A stretch of DNA of 64,000 nucleotides from an uncultured Vicinamibacterales bacterium (lineage in GTDB: Bacteria; Acidobacteriota; Vicinamibacteria; Vicinamibacterales; UBA8438), in the NCBI GenBank assembly GCA_958295905.1, contig OY282382.1:1450001-1514000 (forward strand). The letters are read 5' to 3'. The notes beneath the pieces were generated by a model. It ran no database searches and was not told the origin of the DNA. It saw nothing but the letters and a program-made list of their open reading frames with translations. A program made the translations under genes and the position numbers. This document shows positions 36,869 to 46,367 of this stretch, one piece after another (position 1 is the first letter of the stretch; every line of letters begins with the position of its first letter).

Positions 36869-39800
36869 GTGCGGAAGCTTATGACGTTTCTGATGGTCGC
36901 CATGCTCGTCGGCATGACGGCAACGACGGCCCTCGCGCAACAGGGCCGGACGGAACTTCGCGGCCGGGTCACCGACGCGCAGGGCGGCGCCCTGCCGGGC
37001 GTCGCCATTCTCATCACCAACCAGGACGACGGGACGTTCCGCGAGGTGGTCACCTCGGGCGACGGCAGCTACTTCGCGGCGCAACTGCTGCCGGGCACCT
37101 TCACGGTGTCCGCGGAGCTGCCGGGCTTCGCCCCGTACGAGCGCACGGACTTCCCGCTCGGCGTGGGGCGGACGCTCGACCTCGACATCGTCCTCTCGGT
37201 GGGCGGCATCGAGGAGACGATCACCGTCTCCGGGGCGGCGCCGCTGGTCGACCTCACCTCGGCCGAGGTCGGCGGCACGGTGTCGCAGGAAGAGCTGGTC
37301 GAGCTGCCGCTGGTCAACCGCAGCGCGTTCGCGGCGATATCGCTGCTGCCGGGCCTGCAGTTCGAGCCGAGGGGCGGGGGCAACGACCGGATCATCGCCA
37401 ACGGCCAGACCGCCGCGGCGAGCTCGCTGAACGTCGACGGCGGGGCGAACGAAGACTCCACCAGCGGCGGCGGCGGGGGCAGCCAGGTCAAGATGGCGAT
37501 CGAGACGGTGTCCGAGCTCCAGGTCATCAGCAACCAGTTCGACGCCGAGTTCGGCCGCGCCAGCGGGGCCATCATCAACGCGGTGACGAAGCGGGGGACG
37601 AACCAGTTCTCCGGCGCCCTGTTCAGCTACAACACCAGCTCGGACATGACCGCGAAGGATTACTTCACCCGCCAGGAGGGCGAGGACAAGCCGGTGCAGA
37701 GCAAGTTCGAGTTCGGCGGCGTGCTCGGCGGTCCGATCGTGCAGGACCGGATGCACTTCTTCGGCGCCGTCGAGCGGCGGATCACCAACCCGGCCTTCAC
37801 GCGCCTCTTCAGCACCCGTCCCGACCTGAACCGTACGGCCACCGAGAAGTTGCGGGCGTGGAACACCATGCTCAGGGTGGACCACCAGATCGACGGCAAC
37901 AACTCGTGGGCGGTCAGGTGGCTGCGCGAGACGAGCCCGGAGGACGCCACGCTGGGCGGCTCCAACCGGACGCTGCTCGCGACGCAGGACATCTTCGACG
38001 TAGAGCAGATCATGGTCGGGACGTACACCAGCGTCTTCGGGAACAACCTCGTCAACACGGTCCGGGTCACCTTGACCGACGAGAGCTACAATTACGGCAA
38101 TCCCTGCTGGCGCACCTTCAGCGGGGGCGAGCTCCGCACCGGCCAGATGCGCAACTGCCCGCCGAGCTACCTGCACAACAGCTTCCGCGACAACCAGGCG
38201 CCGTGGGCGGGCGGCCGGGACGACCGCCACTGGCAGTACAACAACACGACGTCGTGGTTCGTCCCCGACAAGGCGGGTGACCACGACGTCAAGTTCGGCG
38301 TCACCTACCACCAGAGCTACATCGACGATTTCCTGGAGAACTTCCTGGGCGGCGAGTTCAGGATGGCGAGCGACCGGCCGTTCGACGTCAACGATCTCAC
38401 GACCTACCCCGACCGGTTCCGCGTTCGCATCGGCAACCCCCGAGGCGGGGTGTTCGATTACCCGTACCGGTACTGGGAGGCGTTCTTCCAGGACAAGTGG
38501 ACGCTGAACGAACGCTGGACGGTGGGACTGGGCTTGCGCTACGACGCCGAGATGATGAACGCGAACCGCGACGACAATCCGCTGCTGGCGCCGGGGCAGA
38601 ACCCCCGCGACTGGGACAACTTCTCGCCCCGGACGTCGATCGCCTACGACGCGACGGGCGACGGCCGGTCGGTCATCCGGGCCGGCTACGGGCGGTTCTA
38701 CGACCGGACCCTCTTCAGCGGGCTCGACAACGTGCTGCAGGACACGGTCATCGACGACTCGTTCGACGTCACGTTCCCGCGGAGCTTCAACCGCGACCCC
38801 GGGCCGCGGGCGGGCATGCCGATTACCGACCCCGAGCTGCTCGGCGCCCTGCGCATCGGCCAGGGGGCGGAATGCGGGCCGTCGAACCAACGCGACGGCA
38901 ACACGCACTGCCCGCTGGTGAACTGGGACTACGTCCTCTCGCTGTTCCCCGCGGACTACGCGTCGCTCAACCAAGCCCGCATCTACATCGACAACGAGCG
39001 GCGGAACCAGCCGTGGTTCCACCAGTTCACGGTGGGGTTCGAGCGCGAGCTGCTGCCGACGCTGTCGGTCTCGGCCGACTACGTCAACATGCGGGGCCGC
39101 GACCTGCTCAACCGCATCAACTACGTCGCCCCCCTCCGGGCCGGCATCAGCGACTCCGACCCGCTCACCTGGTACGATGTGTTCGGCGAGATCTACGACA
39201 GAACCGATACGGTGCTGTATCCGAGCACGGGGATCGGTCCCGCCGGCTACAAGGTCGGGGCGTTCCAGAACCGTGTCCTGTCGATCGAGAGCGTCGGGCA
39301 GTCGTCCTACGACGCGCTGAACCTGGCGATCGAGAAACGGTACGCCGACCGGTGGGGCGCCCGCCTGGGGTACGCGCTCGGGCATTCGCGCGGCAACGCG
39401 TTCGAGCAGTACGGCACCAACGGGCCGAGCCTCAACGGCATCCAGACCCAGGTTCTGGACGACCTCAATCTGGACGAGAACTGGCAGGATTCGGAGACGG
39501 ACCGGCGGCACATCGTCTCGGTCGCCGGGCGCACGGAGCTCTGGGGCGGCATCACCTTGAACGCCATATTCCGCTACATGACCGAGCTGCCGTTCACCCT
39601 CATCGACAGCACCATCGACACCAACATGAACGGTTCGCCGTTCGACCCGCTCCCCGCCGGGACGTACACCGGCGTCGGCGACAACCCGCTCTCGGTGGAG
39701 CACAACGGCCGGCAGGCCGGCGCACGCTCGGCCGACTACATGCAGTTGGACCTGCGGTTCGGCTGGCGCGGCCGGCCGCGGGCGGCGCAGACGGTGGACA

Positions 39801-39949
39801 TCTACTTCGACATCGTCAACCTGACCAACCGCACCAACTTCAACCGGGCGGTCGGGAACCGCAACAGCGGCGACTTCCTGAACTACACATCGCTCCGGAC
39901 CGGAGGATTGCCGCGCCAGGCGATCTTCGGCATGCGGTACGGCTTCTGA
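36869..39949 (+). CDS. Oar-like TonB-dependent receptor 3
   Basis: 1026 residues from GTG 36869, with AAGGAGG upstream. Signal RKLMTFLMVAMLVGMTATTA. The regulatory-like domain ('QGRTELRGRVTDAQGGALPG'), the plug ('RIIANGQTAAASSLNVDGG', 'QVISNQFDAEFGRASGAI') and the barrel ending MRYGF are close in wording to receptors 1 and 2, so they are recent paralogues. The plug holds a Gly/Ser-rich insert (TSGGGGGSQ). Ligand unknown. Confidence 0.9.
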   Translation: MRKLMTFLMVAMLVGMTATTALAQQGRTELRGRVTDAQGGALPGVAILITNQDDGTFREVVTSGDGSYFAAQLLPGTFTVSAELPGFAPYERTDFPLGVGRTLDLDIVLSVGGIEETITVSGAAPLVDLTSAEVGGTVSQEELVELPLVNRSAFAAISLLPGLQFEPRGGGNDRIIANGQTAAASSLNVDGGANEDSTSGGGGGSQVKMAIETVSELQVISNQFDAEFGRASGAIINAVTKRGTNQFSGALFSYNTSSDMTAKDYFTRQEGEDKPVQSKFEFGGVLGGPIVQDRMHFFGAVERRITNPAFTRLFSTRPDLNRTATEKLRAWNTMLRVDHQIDGNNSWAVRWLRETSPEDATLGGSNRTLLATQDIFDVEQIMVGTYTSVFGNNLVNTVRVTLTDESYNYGNPCWRTFSGGELRTGQMRNCPPSYLHNSFRDNQAPWAGGRDDRHWQYNNTTSWFVPDKAGDHDVKFGVTYHQSYIDDFLENFLGGEFRMASDRPFDVNDLTTYPDRFRVRIGNPRGGVFDYPYRYWEAFFQDKWTLNERWTVGLGLRYDAEMMNANRDDNPLLAPGQNPRDWDNFSPRTSIAYDATGDGRSVIRAGYGRFYDRTLFSGLDNVLQDTVIDDSFDVTFPRSFNRDPGPRAGMPITDPELLGALRIGQGAECGPSNQRDGNTHCPLVNWDYVLSLFPADYASLNQARIYIDNERRNQPWFHQFTVGFERELLPTLSVSADYVNMRGRDLLNRINYVAPLRAGISDSDPLTWYDVFGEIYDRTDTVLYPSTGIGPAGYKVGAFQNRVLSIESVGQSSYDALNLAIEKRYADRWGARLGYALGHSRGNAFEQYGTNGPSLNGIQTQVLDDLNLDENWQDSETDRRHIVSVAGRTELWGGITLNAIFRYMTELPFTLIDSTIDTNMNGSPFDPLPAGTYTGVGDNPLSVEHNGRQAGARSADYMQLDLRFGWRGRPRAAQTVDIYFDIVNLTNRTNFNRAVGNRNSGDFLNYTSLRTGGLPRQAIFGMRYGF

Positions 39950-39997
39950 TCTAGTCGGGCAGCCCTTCTCGGGCGGCGGTCACCGCCGTGACTCGTT

Positions 39998-40035
39998 GGA
40001 GCCGGGCGCCCCGGGGCGCCCGGCTCCTTCTGTTT
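39998..40035 (+). terminator. Intrinsic terminator of receptor 3
   Basis: GGAGCCGGGCGCCCC followed directly by GGGGCGCCCGGCTCC, then TTCTGTTT. It is a perfect long inverted repeat about 48 bases after the stop codon, with a T-rich tail. Confidence 0.8.
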
Positions 40036-40380
40036 GCGCGCTCGGCTGACGCGCGTCTCGACGTCGAAACGCGCATCGATTTCTCCGGGTTGCACCGCCC
40101 GCACGAGGGCAGAAGCTGCCCGGCTTCGGCAGCGACCCCTTGGATGCGCGATGGCCGGTCGTCGAGCGTGGCAGCCCGTGAACCCCGCGTTGCCCGGAGA
40201 GAGCGGCGAGGGCGCCAGCGGGCTGAAGAGCGCCCGCGGGCAAAGAACGTCTGCCTGACCAAGCGTGAGGAGGGCGCATGTCGGGCATGTCGCCGAACGC
40301 GTAAAAGCGATCGATTCGAGCCCGGCGCCGACCCGAAGATGTTGTGGTGGCCGGGGCAGCGTCCGACCGACGGCTTCCGA
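40036..40380. other. Gap before the BON gene, nothing recognised
   Basis: No family similarity is seen in any frame between the receptor terminator and the hairpin repeat at 40381. Confidence 0.4.
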
Positions 40381-40451
40381 TTGCCGCCCAACCAACCCTC
40401 CAGGGAGTCGGCGCCTCCGGGGGGGCGGCGCCGTTCTACGGCGCAGACTCC
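40381..40451. repeat. Hairpin-repeat copy 2 (most complete)
   Basis: Left part ttgccgcccaaccaaccctc, then GGAGTC (40404-40409), and right arm ending GACTCC (40446-40451). The inner part CGGCGCC-gttcta-CGGCGC gives a strong hairpin. It abuts the BON gene stop codon. Related copies: 7015, 17892 (half), 45201 and a degenerate one near 5490. Confidence 0.65.
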
Positions 40452-41197
40452 TATCCGCCGCCGACCTGCAGCCGGTTGATCACCCGCTCGGTCTCGAAGG
40501 CTTGGCGGGCGATCTGCTCGATGACCCGATTCTCGACCCCGCTGCGCACCGTGCCGACGAGGAGCACCTCGCCCTCGTGCACGAGAATGCGGAACGGCGA
40601 GTCGGTCAGCAGCAGGTACTGCGCGAACACGGGATGCCGGCGCACCCGCTGCGCGATGAGCTGGCGCAGGTCCCGATCGCGGCGCGACGCCGACTGGACG
40701 AAGATTTCGAGGGCGACGTCCTGGACGCCGGGAATGCGGGCGATGCGGTCGAACAGATCGGCCGGCTTGTCCCGGTCCGGCGTGACGCTGCCGGTGAGGG
40801 TGACGACGCCGTCGACGACCGAGCCGCCGACGTAGTCCCAGATCGTGTAGTGCCGATACTGCCGAATCGCCGAGCCGACGTCGGCGGCGATCGCATCGTC
40901 ATCTTCACCGGCGGGAATCGTGAGCTCGCTCGCGACGGTGTCGACGCCCTCGATCTCGAGGACCCGATTGATCGCCCGGGTCTTGACCCACAACGTCGGC
41001 ACTTCCCCCGACAGGGTGACCTCGGCGCCGTCGACCCGGTAGTCGATGCGCCGCAGATCCGCCTCTTCACGCAGCGCCGCGCCGACCTCCGCGAAGACCT
41101 CGGCAGGGCGTTGTTGCGCCCCGGACGCCGGCGGGGGCGCCCCCGCGGTCATGCCGGACAGGGCCAGCAGGACGGCCAGCCCCGTGCGCGCGGTCAT
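40451..41197 (-). CDS. BON-domain periplasmic protein
   Basis: 248 residues. A signal peptide (TARTGLAVLLALSGMTAGAP) is followed by three BON-type repeats: 'IDYRVDGAEVTLSGEVPTLW', 'YVGGSVVDGVVTLTGSVTPD' and 'FRILVHEGEVLLVGTVRSGV'. BON domains bind membranes or participate in stress responses (OsmY-like). The start codon overlaps the stop of the VWFA gene (ATGA at 41194-41197), so the two are translationally coupled. The hairpin repeat lies right after the stop. Confidence 0.85.
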   Translation of the reverse strand: MTARTGLAVLLALSGMTAGAPPPASGAQQRPAEVFAEVGAALREEADLRRIDYRVDGAEVTLSGEVPTLWVKTRAINRVLEIEGVDTVASELTIPAGEDDDAIAADVGSAIRQYRHYTIWDYVGGSVVDGVVTLTGSVTPDRDKPADLFDRIARIPGVQDVALEIFVQSASRRDRDLRQLIAQRVRRHPVFAQYLLLTDSPFRILVHEGEVLLVGTVRSGVENRVIEQIARQAFETERVINRLQVGGG

Positions 41198-42534
41198 CGT
41201 CCCCCCGCGGCGCCGGCGCTCGCGGCCGGGCTCAACGTATAGGACGTGCGCGACTGCACCGACACCCCGCCGCGGGCCACGGTCACGTCGAGGGCGCGGC
41301 GCCGATGGGTCGGGTCGGGGTTGCTGGTGTAGTAGCCGAGCACGTAGTAGTCGCTGGTTTCCGCGTCGATCTGCCGCAGCATCCCCTCGAAGTTGTTCGT
41401 GTTCACGATCGAGATGCCGCCGGTCAACTCGGCCAGCGTGCGCAGGCTGGAACGCGCCGCCAACTGATATTCGCGCCAAGCTTCGAGCGGGACGTCGTAG
41501 TCGATGTCGGGGCTCGACACGAGACCGCGCGGATCCAGCGTGTAGAACGTGGTGTTGGTGCGGTTGGCGGCGTCGGCGAGCTCGGCCATCTCGCCGATCA
41601 GCTCCCCGTCCGAGAACACGACGCCCTGGCGCTGAATCCGATCGAAGGGAGCCAGCCGCCCCGCCAGCTCGGAGTCGTCCACGGCCAGATCGAGCGGCCG
41701 CTCGCGCAGGAATCGATCCGCCCGGTTGCTCCGGCGGAACCGCTGCAGCTCGAACGGATTCAGATCGTACCCGGTGCTGACGTAGAGCAGCACCTTGCGC
41801 CGGTCCTGGACCGCCTCCAGGTTCTCGAGCAGCGTGTTCACGGTGAAGAAGGCGCGGTGCGCGCGCCAGCGCAGCTCCTCCGGCCCCTCCCGCCCGTCCT
41901 GCACGTCGTGGATCAGCTCGCGCGGGGTCAGGCCGGTGCCGACGATGCCGTCGACGGAGGCCTTCACCAGCTCCCGATCGTAGGTGAGATCGATCGCGGT
42001 TCCCGCCGAGTCGTTCGAAATCAGCCCGACGAGATCGCCGTCGTGCACCAGGATGTCGGCCACGTCCTTGATGAAGTGACGGACCCGCGGCGTGCTCTGC
42101 GGCTCGAGGTGCATCGCGTCGACGAAGAAGATGAAGATGCGCCCCGCGACCTCGTTCCGGGCGCGGGTGGTCGGCAGGATGATGCCCTCCTGCACCGCCG
42201 GCCGCGGCGCGAGCTGGTTGAAGACCCGGCCGCCGTGCACCAGCACGAGCGAGGCGACCTCCTGGGCCACGCCGTCTTCCTCGATACGGAAGTCGGCCGG
42301 CGTCAGATTGGCGACGAAGACGCCGTCGGCGTCGCGCACGATCACGTCGGTGCGGACCAGCGTGACGCCGGACCGGAAGGTCCCCGGCGGCGGCGGCGGA
42401 CGATCGCCGGCGACCGGGGACTGCCGGCGCGTCTGGGCCTGCGGGGTCGCGGCGATCCCTGTTCCGAGGACAAGAATCAGCAGCCCCAGGCCGACGCGCG
42501 TCCAATACGACCGAATGGTGCGGACTTGACGCAT
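41194..42534 (-). CDS. VWFA-related protein (acidobacterial type), secreted
   Basis: 446 residues from ATG 42534; a GTG at 42546 is the alternative. A signal/anchor (YWTRVGLGLLILVLGTGIAA) is followed by 'VTLVRTDVIVRDADGVFVAN' with 'DFRIEEDGVAQEV', then a von Willebrand A fold in which the usual DxSxS is 'FIFFVDAMHLEP' with weak metal-site character. The C-terminal 'DYYVLGYYTSNPDPTHRRR' is the landmark of this group, which is abundant in Acidobacteriota. Role unknown. Coupled to the BON gene. Confidence 0.85.
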   Translation of the reverse strand: MRQVRTIRSYWTRVGLGLLILVLGTGIAATPQAQTRRQSPVAGDRPPPPPGTFRSGVTLVRTDVIVRDADGVFVANLTPADFRIEEDGVAQEVASLVLVHGGRVFNQLAPRPAVQEGIILPTTRARNEVAGRIFIFFVDAMHLEPQSTPRVRHFIKDVADILVHDGDLVGLISNDSAGTAIDLTYDRELVKASVDGIVGTGLTPRELIHDVQDGREGPEELRWRAHRAFFTVNTLLENLEAVQDRRKVLLYVSTGYDLNPFELQRFRRSNRADRFLRERPLDLAVDDSELAGRLAPFDRIQRQGVVFSDGELIGEMAELADAANRTNTTFYTLDPRGLVSSPDIDYDVPLEAWREYQLAARSSLRTLAELTGGISIVNTNNFEGMLRQIDAETSDYYVLGYYTSNPDPTHRRRALDVTVARGGVSVQSRTSYTLSPAASAGAAGGR

Positions 42535-42656
42535 GGGGATATCCACCTCTCTATCGAAACAGGTACCATGGTATCCCGTCTTCAGCGCAGGTCAAGCCGG
42601 GGCGGCCCGGCCGCCCGGCCGCCGACGACTCCGGTGCCGCGACCGCCGGTTTCCAC

Positions 42657-43869
<1,213 letters not shown>

Positions 43870-43885
<16 letters not shown>

Positions 43886-45033
43886 TCAAGTGCCGTTGTA
43901 TAGGACGTCAACCGCGGAATCGCCCGGCAAGCCACGTCGAAGTACTTTGGATCGTTTTCGACGCCGATGCTCCTGTAGCCGACGGCTTCGGCAGCGGCCA
44001 ATGTCGAGCCGGCACCGCAGAACGGATCGAGAACGACGCCGTCACCGAGGGGCAGAACACCGCGGACCAACTGTCGCAGGAAGTCCTGTGGCTTCAGGCT
44101 CGGATGGGGCGCTATCCCGCGCTCTTCCTTGCGCGTTGGGGCGGAGCGGATTACGTCGCCGAACGGCGATGTGGCGGACGGACGTCGGAAGCCGCCGACG
44201 CGCCAACGGCGGAGATTGTCCTGGACTCGCCCGTCAAGTGGCCGTCGGAACAGAAGCCACGGCTCCCACATCGAGCGTGGCATCACGCTCACCTCCGAGA
44301 ACTCTTCATGTGCGCCCTTCGGGCGGTCGCCGCCGCGCATCGTCATCACCAACCTGACGATCTCACCGCGTCGCTCCAGGCCGGCTTTGGCGAGCGCCCC
44401 GGAGACGATGTACGAGAGGAGGGGGTTGCTGGCCACGACGACATTCGCGCCGGGCACGAGAACGGGCGCGAGAGAACGCGCCCAGCGGGAGAAGAACTCA
44501 TCCAGCATGCGCAAGTCGTGGGGGGAAAGAACGGTGAATCGGGGTAGCGGCGACCGCTGCGCACCGTCGAAGGCGGGCGGGAGACGCCAGACGCCACCCT
44601 TGCGGGCACGCAGCTTTTTCTGCTCCTTTGGCGAGTACTCGACGAGGCCGTACGGGGGGTCCGTGACGACCGCGTGAATGGAATTCGGCTTCTGCAGTCT
44701 CAGCCAGTCGAGGCAATCAGCCTGCACCAAGGTCGTATTCCTGTAGTCGACGGTACGGAACGGCGCCGGCGTGGCCTCAGCGTGCCCGTCACCGTTGGTC
44801 CCTTCTTCGAGACCGGGCAGCCGGTAGACGCCGCGTCCGTCGCGAACGAAGAGCCGTGGGGTGTTGAGGCGCAGGTAGGAACGCACGCTGGACGCGGAGA
44901 CATCACCAATGATGCCGCGGGTGCGGTCGATGATCAGCGCCACGGACGCTCCCGCCGGGTGCGCCTCGAGGATGGCCAAGACTGCGTCGCGCACTTGGCC
45001 CGGCGCTCGCCGAGGCCTGGGGGCTTCAGCCAT
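43870..45033 (-). CDS. DNA adenine methyltransferase (beta class) with N-terminal winged helix
   Basis: 387 residues from ATG 45033. The first 75 residues form a winged-helix-like domain ('QVRDAVLAILEAHPAGASV', 'SSVRSYLRLNTPRLFVRDGR'). Motif IV TDPPYG (124-129) comes before motif I DPFCGAGST (336-344), the beta-class order, with the target-recognition region between them. DPPY favours N6-adenine. It protects host DNA from the convergent endonuclease. The N-terminal domain could repress its own promoter. Its 3' end overlaps the endonuclease gene by 16 bp. Confidence 0.85.
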
Positions 45034-45039
45034 GCATCG

Positions 45040-45068
45040 ATAATAGACGTCCAGACGTCTTTTTTCAA
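45040..45068 (-). promoter_or_regulatory. Methyltransferase promoter, leaderless layout with two GACGTC sites
   Basis: Minus strand: TTGAAA (45068-45063), exactly 17-bp spacer, TATTAT (45045-45040), then six bases and the ATG at 45033. Transcription would start at or next to the start codon, so the mRNA is probably leaderless; no ribosome site is present. The spacer contains GACGTC twice (minus-strand reading AGACGTCT-gg-ACGTCT region, 45046-45060). Confidence 0.75.
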
Positions 45069-45128
45069 GGATCTTCTGGGCAATTCCCCCGTGTCGCCGG
45101 CACTGGCATACGACTCCCGTACAGGCGA

Positions 45129-45159
45129 ACGGGGCGCCGGCTTGCGCCGGCCGCCCCGT
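45129..45159. terminator. Strong hairpin downstream of the 45275 gene
   Basis: ACGGGGCG-c-CGGC, loop ttgc, GCCG-g-CCGCCCCGT. It lies between the promoter of the methyltransferase and the end of the secreted-protein gene on the minus strand. There is no U-tract. Confidence 0.5.
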
Positions 45160-45200
45160 TGTGTCCGCTTCTGGCCCGGACATCGCCGCATCGCGGCGCC

Positions 45201-45255
45201 GCTTGCCGCCCAACCGACCCTCCAGGAGTCCGCGCAGGGCTGCCGCGCAGACTCC
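45201..45255. repeat. Hairpin-repeat copy 3
   Basis: gcttgccgcccaaccgaccc followed by tccaGGAGTC (45225-45230), an inner CGCG-CAG-gg-CTG-CCGCG stem, and GACTCC (45250-45255). It lies 20 bases after the stop of the gene at 45275. Confidence 0.6.
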
Positions 45256-45274
45256 CGGCTGCCGGTCCCCGCTA

Positions 45275-45973
45275 CTACTGGGTCGGGCTCTCGTCTATCC
45301 AGACCCGGATGCGGGCGTCGGGCTGGACGACCTGGACCATCTCGCCGCGCAGCGACGCGAGCTCCTGGATGGCGGCGCGGACGTCGAGCGTCTCTCCGGC
45401 GCCGGACAGCAACGCGTCGACCACCCTCACCGGCACGCGGATCTGCACCTCGCCGATGGCGCGGTGGTGCCGGTCGCGCCCGGCGCGGCGGTGCCCGGCT
45501 TCATCGTGATCGGCGTCGTCTCGGCCGTGCTCGGCGTCATCTTCATCGGCGTCGCCCTCGTGCCGGGCGTCCTCGTCATCCGTCCCCGTGACGTTCACCA
45601 GAATGGTGTCGCCCTCCCGGGCGACGCGGATGCTCTGCCGGCCGTCCTGGATGTTGGCGAACTCGATGTCGCCGGCGCCGCGCATCTGGTTCCACACCTC
45701 GCGAATCGCCACCACCGGAATCTCGCGCTGACCGCCGAGCTGAAGCTGACCCTCGCTGTCCACGATCGCTTCCGGGGCCAGCGCCAGCGCCGCCTCGATG
45801 GCGGCCAGCGGCAGGTTGAGGTTCATGTTGGCCTGCCCGCCGGTCATTTCGAGGTGGATCCAGGGTTGCGCATCCTGGGCCTGGGCGGCGTGGAGACCGA
45901 TGGCCGCCCCCGACGCCGCGAACGCCGTCATCACCGCCAGCGCCGTGCGCCCAACCGTCTTCGCCTTGATCAC
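45275..45973 (-). CDS. Secreted protein with His/Asp/Glu-rich linker
   Basis: 232 residues from GTG 45973, with GGGAGGG upstream. A signal peptide (KAKTVGRTALAVMTAFAASG) is followed by an alpha-beta region ('QPWIHLEMTGGQANMNLNLP'). An unusual stretch of about 45 residues dense in Asp, Glu, His and Arg (about 130-175) comes next, which might bind metal or be disordered. It ends in a second region ('GEVQIRVPVRVVDALLSGAG') resembling the first in wording, so the protein may hold two similar halves joined by the charged linker. Family not recognised. Confidence 0.65.
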   Translation of the reverse strand: MIKAKTVGRTALAVMTAFAASGAAIGLHAAQAQDAQPWIHLEMTGGQANMNLNLPLAAIEAALALAPEAIVDSEGQLQLGGQREIPVVAIREVWNQMRGAGDIEFANIQDGRQSIRVAREGDTILVNVTGTDDEDARHEGDADEDDAEHGRDDADHDEAGHRRAGRDRHHRAIGEVQIRVPVRVVDALLSGAGETLDVRAAIQELASLRGEMVQVVQPDARIRVWIDESPTQ

Positions 45974-46113
45974 TGTGCCCTCCCGTGTTCCAGGTCATGC
46001 TGCGCGGCCAGGGTCATCGACCGTCGGCCGCCGCGTGTCTACTCGGGGACGCGGCCGGGCCCTGCGGCCGGCCGCCCCCGCCACCTGTCCGATGTATACG
46101 GCGGGCCCGGCGG

Positions 46114-46367
46114 AAAGGTTCACCCGCCGCGGGCGGTCGCCGCGGCGGGTTCAGCATGACCCGCGCGGCGCGCGGCAAAGGTCCACCCGCCTCGGACGGT
46201 CGCCGCGGCGGGTTCAGCATGACCCGCGCGGCGCGCGGCAAGGTTCACCCGCCTCGGGCGGTCGCCGCGGCGGGTTCAACACAGGACCCGCGCGGCGCGC
46301 GGCAAAAGGTTCACCCGCCGCGGGCGGTCACAGCGACAGGTTCAGCATGACCCGCGCGGTGCGCGGC
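46114..46367. repeat. Four-copy 62-64 bp tandem repeat at receptor gene end
   Basis: Units at about 46114-46176, 46177-46239, 46240-46303 and 46304-46367 read aaggttcacccgccgcgggc onward to ccgcgcggcgcgcggc. The last unit contains the final codons and stop (46328) of the TonB receptor gene; the other three lie downstream of it. The first three also hold an inverted repeat CCCGCC..GG and CCGCGGCGGG. Confidence 0.85.

Noticed and set aside
45046-45060. GACGTC as the recognition site of the restriction-modification pair
   Set aside because: GACGTC occurs often elsewhere in the window, so two copies in a promoter are not evidence of specificity; kept only as a regulatory possibility.
46114-46367. 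CRISPR-like array
   Set aside because: Units are 62-64 bp with no unique spacers, and one unit is part of a coding gene; no cas genes are present.
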